A DNA stretch of 51,807 nucleotides from a virus: the IMG/VR virus record IMGVR_UViG_3300023179_000153, positions 1-51,807 of that record; one strand, written 5' to 3'. The translations under genes were made by a program, and so were the position numbers. This document shows, piece after piece, positions 36,301 to 42,934 of this stretch (its first letter is position 1; each line of letters begins with the position of its first letter). A model generated the notes under the pieces. The model saw nothing but the letters and a program-made list of their open reading frames with translations, had not been told where the DNA came from and searched no databases.

Positions 36301-37343
36301 AATGCATCTATTGTACCGCCTCTTTGAATTCTAGTAAAAATAGTTCTTAAACCAGTAGCAATAGTTTCAGCACTTTCACGAGTTGTTTGTCTTACACTAG
36401 TAAATAGTGCTATAAATTCATTAAGAGCATCAGCGCCCTGAGACACTCCTTTACTGGCAGTTGCAAACACACCGCCGGTGCGCTGAATAGCGGTGATAAT
36501 ATCACTAGCTTCTACTGCGAACTGTGCGGAAACAGCACTAACTGAACCTAATGACTTACCTAGGTCAGTAGCGCTTATACCGAACTGTCTCATTAAAGCA
36601 ATACTACCTTCTACAGTCTCGTTCATATCGTCAAATGATGGACTTAATGCACTTTGAGCTAAAGCTTCTAATGCTCTTTTGGTATCTCCTGCTGTAAGAC
36701 CAGCCTGTGCTAGTGTAACAGATACTTGAGTTAATGCGTTTGATGCTACACCATATTGAGTAGATAATCTACTAATTTCACTAGCTAATGACTGTAATCC
36801 TTTGGCGCTTTCTCCAGTAACTTGTTGTAGTCTTACAAATTCTTTATCAAATTTAATAAATTCATCCACTCCTTTAGATAAAGCATTAATAAAAGAGTAT
36901 ACAGCAGAAGTTACTATGCTAAAAGCCGCAAAACGTCTAATAGCCAAAGCACTTTGTCGTCCAAATTCTTCCATTTGTGTAGATGCTAATTGAGCACCTC
37001 TATTAACAGATGTTAGATTTCTGGTTAGGTTTTGAGTAGTAGCAGTAACAGCTGCCATATTTTGTTGTACATTACGACCACCAATATTATTGATAGCAGT
37101 ACCCAAATTAGTTATGGCTCTAGAAGCATTGCGAGCAGATATTACGGTAGCATCTAAGGTCGCATTTAAATTTCTTAAATTAACAGATAGTTGAGTAATA
37201 TTTCTAGCAGCATTAGCGTTTATCTGAGGATTAATATCAACAGTAACAGTACCAAGTTGTCGTCTAATGTCCGCAACAACGGTTCTAATGTTTGCTGGGC
37301 CGCGTAAATTAATTTGTGCAGTAAGGTTGAATGCTGACGACAT
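27360..37343 (-). CDS. Tape-measure protein
   Basis: A giant 3327-residue protein. The first 170 residues are helical with many Asn and Ala; residues about 180-420 match the TP901-type phage minor tail core (LQQVTGESAKGLQSLASEIS, TQVSVTLAQAGLTAGDTKRA, TGGVFATASKGVSQGADALN). Long coiled-coil stretches follow. A glycine/methionine-rich hydrophobic stretch (GAAMGGGMGGMGGMLPYMLP) and a second one (AATVGLGLGAAVGANYRY) could be membrane-active. Five copies of a GG-x-DTVPAMLTPGEFV module are spread through it. The length would set a tail of roughly 500 nm if the usual 1.5 angstrom per residue holds. GGAG lies seven bases before ATG, and the start touches the stop of an alternative frame (TAATG), discussed in the findings. 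Confidence 0.95.
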   Translation of the reverse strand: MSSAFNLTAQINLRGPANIRTVVADIRRQLGTVTVDINPQINANAARNITQLSVNLRNLNATLDATVISARNASRAITNLGTAINNIGGRNVQQNMAAVTATTQNLTRNLTSVNRGAQLASTQMEEFGRQSALAIRRFAAFSIVTSAVYSFINALSKGVDEFIKFDKEFVRLQQVTGESAKGLQSLASEISRLSTQYGVASNALTQVSVTLAQAGLTAGDTKRALEALAQSALSPSFDDMNETVEGSIALMRQFGISATDLGKSLGSVSAVSAQFAVEASDIITAIQRTGGVFATASKGVSQGADALNEFIALFTSVRQTTRESAETIATGLRTIFTRIQRGGTIDALKEFGVTLTDLEGKFVGPFEAIKRLSIGLKELDPRDLRFSAIVEELGGFRQIGKVIPLIQQFTVAQQALKVAQQGQDILAKDAATAQLSLANQIAKVREEFLALVRSIGESDSFRSFVGLSLQLASALIRVADAAKDVLPAIAAISTIKGISALTQFGAGFTRGLTRPRGFATGGYVPGSGNRDTVPAMLTPGEFVIRKKAVETIGADKLHAMNKYAGGGSVQKFAGGRLVMPKGRGTSGARGSRSRFKDLTEEELAQLSTDDLIKYAKAQARDIFSAGGAGIATSSKFIPVPKDRITPELESSLTTYLGQKGFWKEIVSPFGKPNKMAAKAQGKLSREEALKKQQSRLSDEVAARAQQWTSIRSGSSIDNYLLSSLQEPILSDYRTVRGGGSLSKPFYNTRLRQSVNKALENYDDFDYSSANIDKLVSNFAAKKFASGGLVQKFTNAGKVRSPKIGSDISQLITRYAYSPEMMASKNIQEALLGLVSKKKRGAIGNSEIASTIAARIKDQSITPNLVSEILGSRVRKLGQTTDKLEIQGLSLRGPTPKEENVSKTISGKQVSITRKVVSQSIADKFEKIANAKIQSLISELSGLLDAEMKAAGIKSSIGNKAQRDAMLKSAMSTNVGNLMGDLFERTLIASGATVGPTGKGERRPIDLASLGPVGELFGLDPTKPTEIKRSMAKLGLGKKGLRGQISRYIKMEGLAQGGSIQDTVPALLTPGEFVINKKAASRIGASRLHNLNRADKIQGFNKGGAVGHVQKFASGRTVNPGDFEARVQRILMMLEQFEKNIYEGSRTAGQTASKAKEAARIAASYRLSSLEDSAESREARLRYAQRGLPQQTTFRDRALGGLGGVIQGIGGSALSMMGLGRFSTAGRRAAAVTASGGMAEGAGAAMGGGMGGMGGMLPYMLPVVGGLAVDSLSQRYGGETTEAGRNISNIGSSVLNYGSTGAMLGSILGPWGTAAGAAAGAAYGLYEGLNKAKEASLEYSEKIQAGNVERVVSENSAAIGSFASDPTLKNRAAALKALEKISAEEDKINVVRSKTDTNSSFAQRVTASQQSGANAAVQFLNAEIVRTGKTYGELASSLDPSIVKNIIEADQTYFKTRAEFNQRIEEQKEAGFPASSIAALEKEKNAALSALTKEIINRVTAESRAAIEAEKTAKQQAMLQQAVERVMQTYADSFNAFDQILSSSSASIDQINQRLSKIASGLTGFSATAGLEENLNILRNPKAFSEEQRNTAFTSASSSFPGMEKTFKQITDYSINAEKAVRENLKKIDVSRISGGEGALEEEQINIIQDTFNKQINEVFKGDETLKRAVDSILKDAREDAKKGFLDIDKVIKQIVESTGGQLGTTVENLLIKSQEILINTFDKINASAQQIAQINQNIIDRNANFTSQTISNRMAYSEALGQQISPSERLRLNLAPSAQRLGINLAPGQTLNANMIASRRSELEQQRTAKEQELARLMPEFDKNKEAISELSKELAKLDISIGVTTDELEKFGSIIQSAIDENIRKIADRAKVLEEDIAFRREDYISQLTSTPEQRINNATIQRLTQDAISGRYSINNSPGANKAYNEFMQPYRQEMAMLNSIGAIFSPQAMQEVQRVMVEGQRVAQQAFAQEIEQIINNFQRTNRDPEDPKQRAQLGQLLQNLGQAQGIDPALIKQISEEAQMNAQDRANAAKADQKIIEFTGELKKLYADQAAANEALNKESNDRIITIQKDVVAPTLEAVTKNTDLLSAEIKRLSEAVSALAAAGGKPITPTTRAHGGLIYANKGMLVNYQAKGSDTVPAMLTPGEFVVNKDATQKNLGLLKAINGGATPYSKGGIVYAVDGGQIIAAYNQAVAEWEAQWNDPSIPPGPRRKELWANKPGEFSAWLNKQPYSSSEKDNARFVKAGRRERAIRQETQAQQQAAQKQKDYDASIRQEVIDTQNEYEQLKAQDDNGTLRPQDSRRYARLALIRGVTPGNIGGGGVAFAERQLREERLLQREGVSEGELPSVVAKMDAQRRAEFRNNLAQERQTPFYDKVADELVNLADNSSIPGASLFARAATLLADPTNFVPAGAGFGTGKGAVSLARRIRPRSVVSRSTRSITTVPSPVLRSSNDLTAIADRNGTRVLLDAQGRTRRILSYSDRNASSVVKPVSQKPSEGILGTTRDLDNILENSPKPRSSRIDLKKGIQRDPEAFARSSNKEKGVGTDQAALPSVPKPKTRLFNFEAIDNLTGKKFQNQVYATSEAEARNIISSIDRHIKITDIKPISSPTLRDSMVAATVGLGLGAAVGANYRYPNASEPKSQQTSRQDVNVKPTSSVQSSPKPVVSDNNRSIKREGVPTVLDPLTPKETFGRYDYYATSKTNPHPPGTYAHYQWRLAYLNPNYFMYNKERAFLLQKINETASPFDPEYKPAIAMQNEKEANPMPQTAPSSRNDSASDTRKPRNAKEARQMEAERLDKAGIGSETVNLDRNAKEAMFKKHFETINKQINIPIGNRLAYLIQIANDPRFIGNLDMPKMIKEINGLNSLLISEDMLKAAYGLYRIPEIVPDIVAAQQEVTRRVTLASVLLGLSGSRREFLQTGVPVAAQNRSKGGLIYASNGMMVPYEPKGTDTVPAMLTPGEFVVNRESTKKNLGLLKAINKARGGRISMEELQMLTGSSLAGFYEISPDDEMFLDASAMRSRPWARGGEKEATDQYYYMQKLFEEYWSKPQMRRYRSTPQGQAAYDKMRKIIAYGLGLDNVGRPVFNNPWSKYGDPASHAKDLETIFGRLPSGMSYSSSTNAAGGNTLMNQWRSNGGVIYASQGQLVNYQPRGSDTVPAMLTPGEFVVNKESTQKNLGLLTAINKSRGGVIYARDGVEVGASSNSSYGSMGATTVNFSIPQDIKDQLSSLTMIKLDPAAITSLNSFKTDFSNIVQRLNSLNINIPAKIEMVGIHQVNVTIDAPALENMIPGIESMVASSVSSKMEQIWNQSGGELGPTPTMYG
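27744..27926 (-). repeat. Tape-measure module copy 5 (GG...DTVPAMLTPGEFVVN...GG)
   Basis: Fifth and last copy in reading order. It runs from GGVIYASQGQLVNYQPRGS through DTVPAMLTPGEFVVNKES to LLTAINKSRGGVIYARDG. Very close to copies 3 and 4. Confidence 0.9.
28377..28538 (-). repeat. Tape-measure module copy 4
   Basis: Runs from GGLIYASNGMMVPYEPKGT through DTVPAMLTPGEFVVNRES to LLKAINKARGG. Confidence 0.9.
30834..30986 (-). repeat. Tape-measure module copy 3
   Basis: Runs from GGLIYANKGMLVNYQAKGS through DTVPAMLTPGEFVVNKDA to LLKAINGG, followed by a further GG-IVYAVDGG unit. Confidence 0.9.
34035..34178 (-). repeat. Tape-measure module copy 2 (diverged)
   Basis: Runs from GGSIQDTVPALLTPGEFVIN through KKAASRIGASRLHNLN to NKGG. 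It belongs to the same subtype as copy 1 and differs from copies 3-5 after the core. Confidence 0.88.
35643..35783 (-). repeat. Tape-measure module copy 1 (diverged)
   Basis: Runs from GGYVPGSGNRDTVPAMLTPG through EFVIRKKAVETIGADKL to KYAGGG. The core DTVPAMLTPGEFV is identical to that in copies 3-5. Confidence 0.88.
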
Positions 37344-37424
37344 TAATTAACTCCATAAATAAAAATATCCCCAAAGGAGCAATCCAATGAGGATAAGTTT
37401 ATATTTAAAAAATTAAGAATAGCA

Positions 37425-38282
37425 CTATTCTGTTTTGGGTGGTTCTTCTTTTGTTTCTGTGGTTTTGGGTTTTTCATCCTTAGAAACACCTTGTATAATA
37501 GGTTGTCCATTATCGTCCAAGAAAGGTTGCTGATCAACAACATAATCTCCTTCATCATTAACCCTATAACCATACTTATCTACAAAATTACCGTCTTTAT
37601 CAACATATCTACCATTTTCATCAACCAGTCTTCCTTCGCTATCTACCAGCTTACCTTCTTTATTAATGAATCTAAGTTTATCATCAACAAAATTATACTG
37701 TTTCAAAAACTTGTTTTCTGGTAAGTTTGATTCATAGTCATTATCTAAACCATAAATCATGTTAGCCAAATTTTGAGCCGCTTTAATTGCTACATCACTA
37801 GAAGTTTTACTTAAATAGTCTTCTAGATTAATAAACACCTTATTGTTATTATCTTTATACACCGTACAGGCTGAAACTAAATAATTAAACCTAGCATTAT
37901 CAGCTTGACCTTCAGCAGTATGATTATCTAAAGCTGTTCTAACAGATATTAATTCTCTAATATCGTCTCTAATCTTTTTCATGTCTACTGCTACTTGACG
38001 AGCTTCTGACAGAGGAATACCACCTTTAGCCAGTTTTCTTTCTTTTTCTAAAACCTGACTCTGTAGCTCACCAAGCTTTATTTGTTTAGCATCGTCCCAT
38101 AGTCCTTGTTCTTTTAGAAGATCATCAATTTTAGCTCGTACAATAGCCTTGGCCTTAATTGCGTCACTAAATTCTTGATTATAAACTTTACTAGCTTCCT
38201 TTTGATCTTGTACTGACGGGGCTCTAACTAGGCACTCTTTTTCCTGACCATCTACATTTGCTGTAAAAACTTTTGTTTTCAT
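37425..38282 (-). CDS. Protein in the tail-assembly-chaperone position, with C-terminal heptad repeats
   Basis: A 285-residue protein directly upstream of the tape measure, where tail assembly chaperones usually lie. Residues 1-205 are mostly helical and charged (KEASKVYNQEFSDAIKAKAI, VLEKERKLAKGGIPLSEARQ). Residues 208-263 are seven-residue repeats of the type (K/x)xGxxVD, and the tail is acidic with Lys (KTTETKEEPPKTE). An alternative +1 (or -2) frame overlapping its end stays open up to the tape-measure start, so a frameshifted longer form is possible. It starts three bases before the stop of the 90-residue gene with no spacer. No firm homology seen; the role is inferred mainly from gene order. 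Confidence 0.6.
   Translation of the reverse strand: MKTKVFTANVDGQEKECLVRAPSVQDQKEASKVYNQEFSDAIKAKAIVRAKIDDLLKEQGLWDDAKQIKLGELQSQVLEKERKLAKGGIPLSEARQVAVDMKKIRDDIRELISVRTALDNHTAEGQADNARFNYLVSACTVYKDNNNKVFINLEDYLSKTSSDVAIKAAQNLANMIYGLDNDYESNLPENKFLKQYNFVDDKLRFINKEGKLVDSEGRLVDENGRYVDKDGNFVDKYGYRVNDEGDYVVDQQPFLDDNGQPIIQGVSKDEKPKTTETKEEPPKTE
37494..37661 (-). repeat. Seven-residue VDxxGxx coding repeats
   Basis: About eight tandem units: KEGKLVD, SEGRLVD, ENGRYVD, KDGNFVD, KYGYRVN, DEGDYVV, DQQPFLD and DNGQPII. The regular Gly and Val/Leu-Asp spacing suggests short beta-turns stacked in a rod. Confidence 0.9.
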
Positions 38283-38285
38283 AAA

Positions 38286-38558
38286 TTATTCCTCTGTGTT
38301 TCTTTTATAAAGTTTGTAATGATATTTTGTAGCATCAAAATCGGCTAAGCATTTTCTTAACTGATGATTTCCATTATTTAAAATTTGATTTCTTACCAAA
38401 ATCCAACGATCTTCAAAAGCTAACTCGTTTTCTGTTAACTGTTCTTCAGATTTATCTATTCCCCATAAATGTCCAAATGCTTTTTCAAATTCGTGTAAAG
38501 CTCCTATCATCGTTGTTTGAAATCTTTTAGTTAGGATAGATTTTTGTTCTGGTGTCAT
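38286..38558 (-). CDS. Small structural-region protein, function unknown
   Basis: A 90-residue helical protein (RFQTTMIGALHEFEKAFGHL, FEDRWILVRNQILNNGNHQL). It sits one base after the upstream gene and three before the downstream gene, so it belongs to the tail operon. Short helical proteins in this place in other phages include chaperone partners and minor tail proteins. No conserved motif allows a choice. Confidence 0.6.
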   Translation of the reverse strand: MTPEQKSILTKRFQTTMIGALHEFEKAFGHLWGIDKSEEQLTENELAFEDRWILVRNQILNNGNHQLRKCLADFDATKYHYKLYKRNTEE

Positions 38559-38559
38559 C

Positions 38560-39609
38560 TTATTTTTTCCTTGCGCCCATACTTTGTTGATTACGTTGCA
38601 TTACTAATTGACGCTGTACGTCCGGAAGATTTTGTTCCTGTATTTGATTATTATTATTTATTAATGAAGTTCTTTCTCTTATAATATGACGACTAGAAGC
38701 ATCATTCAAGTCGTATACGTTTTGTGCTTCTTCTTGTGATCCGGCTACTAAAAAGACCTCATTAGCATTTTTTAAATTTTTATTATCTAAAATTTTTGAT
38801 GCTCTATTTTTATTTTTTTGTTTTTCATTCTCTCTTCTTTGAGATATCATCCATCCATCAAATAAATCGTCATCATTAAATACAGCATCAGGTGGACACT
38901 CTGAGTGTTCTCTAGCGTTATCATACATTTTTGTAAACATTACTAACATTTTTTGTTCATCTGTCCAATTAATTACAGAATTATTAAATAAATATTTGTT
39001 ATTAGATGACCAATAATTATGCCAAAGATTACTTCGCGCTATTTTACGATACATACCAGTATCAATACTGTTATCATAAATAATATTTGAAATACTATTT
39101 AACACATTATAATCTATATTATCAATATCTTGAAAAATTAGTTGATCATTTAAGTCATATATGCTGTGAGCAAGTATATATTGATTCTTTAATAAGTCCA
39201 AATAACCCTTTAGTGTATATTGATCAAATGAGTGTCTAGTATTATACTTGTGATTATAAAGATTTTTAGTATTAGATAGTTGTCGTCTTAAACTTTTTAA
39301 TTTAGTAGTATTATAGTGGTTCTTATAAAGATCCACCTTAATATCTTCTATCTGATCCTCTATTTTTTTAAGATTCTCGTCTCCATTAAATGTCCACAAT
39401 CCTAAACTAATTAAACTATCTATAATTTCTTCTTCTTGTAACCAACTATTAAACTTATTTTTTTCATATTCAGCTTCAATATATAGTTCGGCTGAATATT
39501 TAGTATTTATACTAGGATAAATTAGTTTGTATTGATTTTCTTTATATGCAAATAGATAGTATCCAGATAGTATTCTGGATAAATACAAGTCAATATTAAA
39601 TTGATCCAT
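38560..39609 (-). CDS. Unknown tail-operon protein
   Basis: A 349-residue protein rich in Asn, Tyr, Ile and Leu, mostly helical (LYLSRILSGYYLFAYKENQY, IEDQIEDIKVDLYKNHYN, YTLKGYLDLLKNQYILAHSI). It ends in a Gln/Asn/Arg-rich tail (QRQLVMQRNQQSMGARKK), likely flexible. It lies between the tail tube and the chaperone-position genes, one base from the next gene. A weak AGGA site sits two bases before the ATG, so translation may depend on the tube gene before it. I do not recognise a family; an assembly factor or minor tail component is the positional guess. Confidence 0.55.
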   Translation of the reverse strand: MDQFNIDLYLSRILSGYYLFAYKENQYKLIYPSINTKYSAELYIEAEYEKNKFNSWLQEEEIIDSLISLGLWTFNGDENLKKIEDQIEDIKVDLYKNHYNTTKLKSLRRQLSNTKNLYNHKYNTRHSFDQYTLKGYLDLLKNQYILAHSIYDLNDQLIFQDIDNIDYNVLNSISNIIYDNSIDTGMYRKIARSNLWHNYWSSNNKYLFNNSVINWTDEQKMLVMFTKMYDNAREHSECPPDAVFNDDDLFDGWMISQRRENEKQKNKNRASKILDNKNLKNANEVFLVAGSQEEAQNVYDLNDASSRHIIRERTSLINNNNQIQEQNLPDVQRQLVMQRNQQSMGARKK

Positions 39610-39659
39610 AGTCCTAAATTTTTTATTCCATCGTCTTATGCTAAACTACTTCAGAATGC

Positions 39660-40751
39660 TCAAGGAGTTAGAGAAGCGTAGAAATCTCCGCCGCTATGAG
39701 CAACACTAAAGTCATTATATGTAATGTAACTGTATGTTACACTAACATTACCACCACCAGTATCGCCACCAGTATAGTTAACGCTACTAAGCTTATTCTT
39801 ATTACCAAGATCAATTCTTGTGCCTTCGCAGGTTTCTAAGAAAATTCTTTGGTCTAAAAGATTAAATCTTGATTGGCATGCTGAAGTTGAGCCAGCTACA
39901 CTGTAGGTACCATTATATGAGCTATCGCCAGTGTAGTAGCCACTTTCTGAAGCATTAATAGCATCACCACTAACTGCTACTACTTCAAATTCACTAGTAA
40001 CTTCTACTGGGAATGTTACATAGCGATGATAAGGAGCAAAGGTACCAAGTTCATTAATAGACTCACGACCAAAATCACAACTTACTGTTATATTTTGGAA
40101 ATGTGCAGCATAACCGCTACCTCCGCCAATTTGACTATTAATACCACTAGAGCTAATACCAGGAATTTGACTTGGAAAACGGCAGTTGGCCATATTAAGG
40201 AATTGTCTACGACCAACACCGGTATTTGATAGTGGTTCATCAGAATTATTAAAGGCTCCGGTAACAGTACCACCCCAAACCTTATTGTTGCCAACAAGAG
40301 TTACGTCTTCTGTAAAGTTACCATCTACTGGAAATGTATAGCTAACACTACTAACATACATACCTGAACATGTAACAGCATGAATTGAGTTACCACTAGA
40401 GGCTATCTTAGTATCGGCAAAGATAGCGAGTTTCATATCACAACGAGCATTTTGGCGACCAGCAATACTAGCATCAGCAGCAACAAGACCAGTACCAACA
40501 CTACTACCTTCTTCAGTAGCAAGAGTATAAATTAAAGGATATCCGTCTAATACCTTATTAAGAGTAACTTCAATATCTGGTACAGCTTCTACGTTTTGGT
40601 AGATAGCAAGTTGACCAAGTTCGAAGACCTGTTCGAGATTAAAATTTGTTGTAATGCCAACGCTTTGTAAGCCATGAACAGCAGTCATGGAACCAGCGGC
40701 TGGGCCTAGTTGAACCTGTTGAATTGCGTAATAAATACGATTATTGGCCAT
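39660..40751 (-). CDS. Major tail (tube) protein
   Basis: A 363-residue beta-rich protein. It starts MANNRIYYAIQQVQLGPAAG, then VGITTNFNLEQVFELGQLAI and VTLNKVLDGYPLIYTLATEE. TFPVDGNFTEDVTLVGNNKVW is the sort of strand pair shared by phage tube proteins. The C-terminal third (VSGDAINASESGYYTGDSSY, VTYSYITYNDFSVAHSGG) could be an exposed Ig-like domain. Codon choice is less AT-skewed than that of neighbours, the upstream gap has a possible promoter, and AATGGAG precedes the ATG; all three fit a highly made protein. It lies between neck genes and the tape measure, the usual tube position. A sheath protein is unlikely at this length. Confidence 0.72.
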   Translation of the reverse strand: MANNRIYYAIQQVQLGPAAGSMTAVHGLQSVGITTNFNLEQVFELGQLAIYQNVEAVPDIEVTLNKVLDGYPLIYTLATEEGSSVGTGLVAADASIAGRQNARCDMKLAIFADTKIASSGNSIHAVTCSGMYVSSVSYTFPVDGNFTEDVTLVGNNKVWGGTVTGAFNNSDEPLSNTGVGRRQFLNMANCRFPSQIPGISSSGINSQIGGGSGYAAHFQNITVSCDFGRESINELGTFAPYHRYVTFPVEVTSEFEVVAVSGDAINASESGYYTGDSSYNGTYSVAGSTSACQSRFNLLDQRIFLETCEGTRIDLGNKNKLSSVNYTGGDTGGGNVSVTYSYITYNDFSVAHSGGDFYASLTP

Positions 40752-40803
40752 AATTAATCTCCATTAGAAATTGAGTGTTGGCATGTGTATTGTAAGGTTA
40801 TAC

Positions 40804-40832
40804 TTAATATACACATAATTTTCATAAATCAA
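40804..40832 (-). promoter_or_regulatory. Candidate promoter before the tail tube gene
   Basis: On the minus strand TTGATT, a spacer of 17 bases and TATTAA fall in the only sizeable gap of this part of the operon, overlapping the stop of the preceding gene. A separate start would allow high tube expression. In AT-rich DNA such a match can be chance. Confidence 0.35.
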
Positions 40833-41785
40833 CCAGAAATTATCTCTACTGTGGCTCTACACAATCCTTGATGTAAATTAGTAGATAAAGAGTCTAGTTC
40901 AATAAGATTAACATTTTTAATAGAACACTTTCTCCAAGGATACTGGCTAACAATATCTGGATACATTAAAGGGTTATTTTTTAAATCACCATTATAATTT
41001 AATGGATAATTATCGTCTTGAGATAACTTATTAGTATCAAATAATTGAAGAGTTAAATCTTGTTGCAGTCTAATAATGTCCAATATTTTATTTCTATCAT
41101 TTTTAGTTTCCGCAAATACATAAAAACCAATATCTTGTTCTATCCATAGTAAAGTATTGCCTATTTCATATGGTCTTGATCGTGAACGAGGTATAGATTC
41201 TATAACAATAGCTGGTAGTTGAATTCTGTGGTTTCCTCCCATAGACCATTCTCCTTCAGCCACTTGAGATACATCAGGATTATTATTCCTAAATGACCAG
41301 TATTGTAAAGAGGACAACCAGGGCGCATCATTAGCTCTATAAGTTTGTACATATCTATAACTATGATTCAGTTTCACCGAACTATCTGTGTCAATAGCAT
41401 CATCAAATACTATTCTACCCAAAGGATAATTGACCGTAAAATTACCACTATAGGGAACAAAAGTATTGTCTATATAAACGCCGCTAATGCTTATAGGGTT
41501 TCCACTAGCGTAACAGGCAGTATTTTCCCACACCCAATCTTTTCTTATTCCTTGCCAAACTTGTCCACTGTCATAAGAAGGATCATCAGATAATAATAAT
41601 GTAGAATATGGATTTGAAGAGCCATATATATTACCACTATTACTGATTGTAGCATCAAACCAAGCTCCTATATTAAGAAATCCCCAGTCTAAAAACATCT
41701 TAAAGTTAGACTCTAAAATATTTAGTAATAGTTCATCAGATATATTTTCGATGCCTTTAAATTTATTATTAAGATCGCAGCTCAT
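40829..41785 (-). CDS. Neck or tail-completion protein
   Basis: A 318-residue protein. The N-terminal 60 residues are helical (ISDELLLNILESNFKMFLDW), the rest mainly beta (YIDNTFVPYSGNFTVNYPLG, KLNHSYRYVQTYRANDAPW, IGFYVFAETKNDRNKILDII). The last 150 residues, including NVNLIELDSLSTNLHQGL, could be the part that meets the tail. Positioned between the connector genes and the tube gene, with its start overlapping the stop of its neighbour by four bases, it would fit a tail terminator or a portal-adaptor-like protein. No motif proves this. Family not recognised. Confidence 0.55.
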   Translation of the reverse strand: MSCDLNNKFKGIENISDELLLNILESNFKMFLDWGFLNIGAWFDATISNSGNIYGSSNPYSTLLLSDDPSYDSGQVWQGIRKDWVWENTACYASGNPISISGVYIDNTFVPYSGNFTVNYPLGRIVFDDAIDTDSSVKLNHSYRYVQTYRANDAPWLSSLQYWSFRNNNPDVSQVAEGEWSMGGNHRIQLPAIVIESIPRSRSRPYEIGNTLLWIEQDIGFYVFAETKNDRNKILDIIRLQQDLTLQLFDTNKLSQDDNYPLNYNGDLKNNPLMYPDIVSQYPWRKCSIKNVNLIELDSLSTNLHQGLCRATVEIISG

Positions 41786-42420
41786 GCTTGTAGAATCCTA
41801 TTTAGTAAGTTTTGTATTTCTTCTTGAGAGTTAGATATAGCTCTTGTAATCCAGTTATTGTCAATAGTTCCAGAAAATTCATCTGGTACTTTCCATGAAT
41901 CTTTGCTTGGTACCATAATAGCATATCCTGTACGAGATCTTGAATTAGCACCAATCCTTACTTCATACTGCGGAACTATAGTAGCAGTTCCATCTAATAA
42001 TAACCACTCTAACCATGGTAGTTCATATCCTCTATTAGAATCTATGACCATGGCATCAGATGTATTAATAATATCTGAAAAATTAGCTCTTATTAGTTTT
42101 GCACTAAAAGATGATCTTATACCCGAACTTGATACCACTGGTGGTTTGTAGTCATAAACTATATTTGTAATCCAATGATTAATAATATTAGTTATTTTAG
42201 AACCAGCATCAGCAATACCAAATTCAAACTTTAATTTACCGCTAAGTAAAGACCCATATTCTGGCTCTGATGTGATAGCATTGCTAACAATATTCGGTAG
42301 TTCTTTTTTTAATTTATTTATAACATTATCCATATATTTTTGACATTCTGGTAATAATGCTCTTAATATTTCCTGTTGGATAGTTTGGCTATTTTCAACT
42401 AATTGTAGTGATAGTTTCAT
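41782..42420 (-). CDS. Neck/head-tail connector-type protein
   Basis: A 212-residue protein. The ATG at 42420 overlaps the upstream stop as ATGA and is preferred to an in-frame ATG 18 bases earlier. The N-terminal helices (NSQTIQQEILRALLPECQKY, NVINKLKKELPNIVSNAI) followed by a strand-rich middle (YELPWLEWLLLDGTATIVPQ) and RSRTGYAIMVPSKDSWKV resemble HK97 gp10-like tail-joining proteins. The final helix (SNSQEEIQNLLNRILQA) could insert into the neck. Gene order (two small connectors upstream, tail tube downstream) supports this role. Confidence 0.6.
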   Translation of the reverse strand: MKLSLQLVENSQTIQQEILRALLPECQKYMDNVINKLKKELPNIVSNAITSEPEYGSLLSGKLKFEFGIADAGSKITNIINHWITNIVYDYKPPVVSSSGIRSSFSAKLIRANFSDIINTSDAMVIDSNRGYELPWLEWLLLDGTATIVPQYEVRIGANSRSRTGYAIMVPSKDSWKVPDEFSGTIDNNWITRAISNSQEEIQNLLNRILQA

Positions 42421-42926
42421 ACCGCTTTCCAAAAACAAAATAAGAATTTGTTATCACCCAAACCAACAGGAGTAAGATCTGAAAATAACGTATATTTTGG
42501 ATTATCTAAATTGTCAGATAAAATAACTGTAAGATCTTTGCATTTTTTAATACTATATAGAAGATCAATGCTACAAATAGTTTGAATCATATTGTGTGGT
42601 ATAGCAACATTGGTTGGTGGATTAATCCATTTTTTATGATCAGATATTACTGCTAAATAAATCTCTTCTGTTTTTTCTTCGCCGTAATATCCTATTCCGT
42701 TACAATAAGGACATAATTTTCCTAAAGTAAAAGGTACTGGTCCACCATTTTTATATTTATTAGATGATTTTTTTAATGCTGGATCATATATACAGTTAGG
42801 ACATGTATTCTTTTTTGTAACTCCAAAATTCAAGCGACACTTTGTTGTTAATCCATCATTAGCTAAAATTTTGCTAATCATAGAATTATATACGCTTTGT
42901 AAATTACCAAAATTAGGATAGCTCAT
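42417..42926 (-). CDS. Neck-region protein with a zinc-binding Cys motif
   Basis: A 169-residue protein. Two Cys pairs, CPNC at about residue 42 and CPYCNGIG at about 72, lie 30 residues apart and are separated by a Lys/Gly-rich loop; the second resembles the DnaJ zinc-finger repeat CxxCxGxG. Other parts: SDHKKWINPPTNVAIPHNMI and CKDLTVILSDNLDN. Proteins with this pattern are common in phage neck gene clusters without a known role; a head-closure (stopper) protein is possible. Four-base overlap with the following gene. Confidence 0.6.
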   Translation of the reverse strand: MSYPNFGNLQSVYNSMISKILANDGLTTKCRLNFGVTKKNTCPNCIYDPALKKSSNKYKNGGPVPFTLGKLCPYCNGIGYYGEEKTEEIYLAVISDHKKWINPPTNVAIPHNMIQTICSIDLLYSIKKCKDLTVILSDNLDNPKYTLFSDLTPVGLGDNKFLFCFWKAV

Positions 42927-42934
42927 ATATTATC

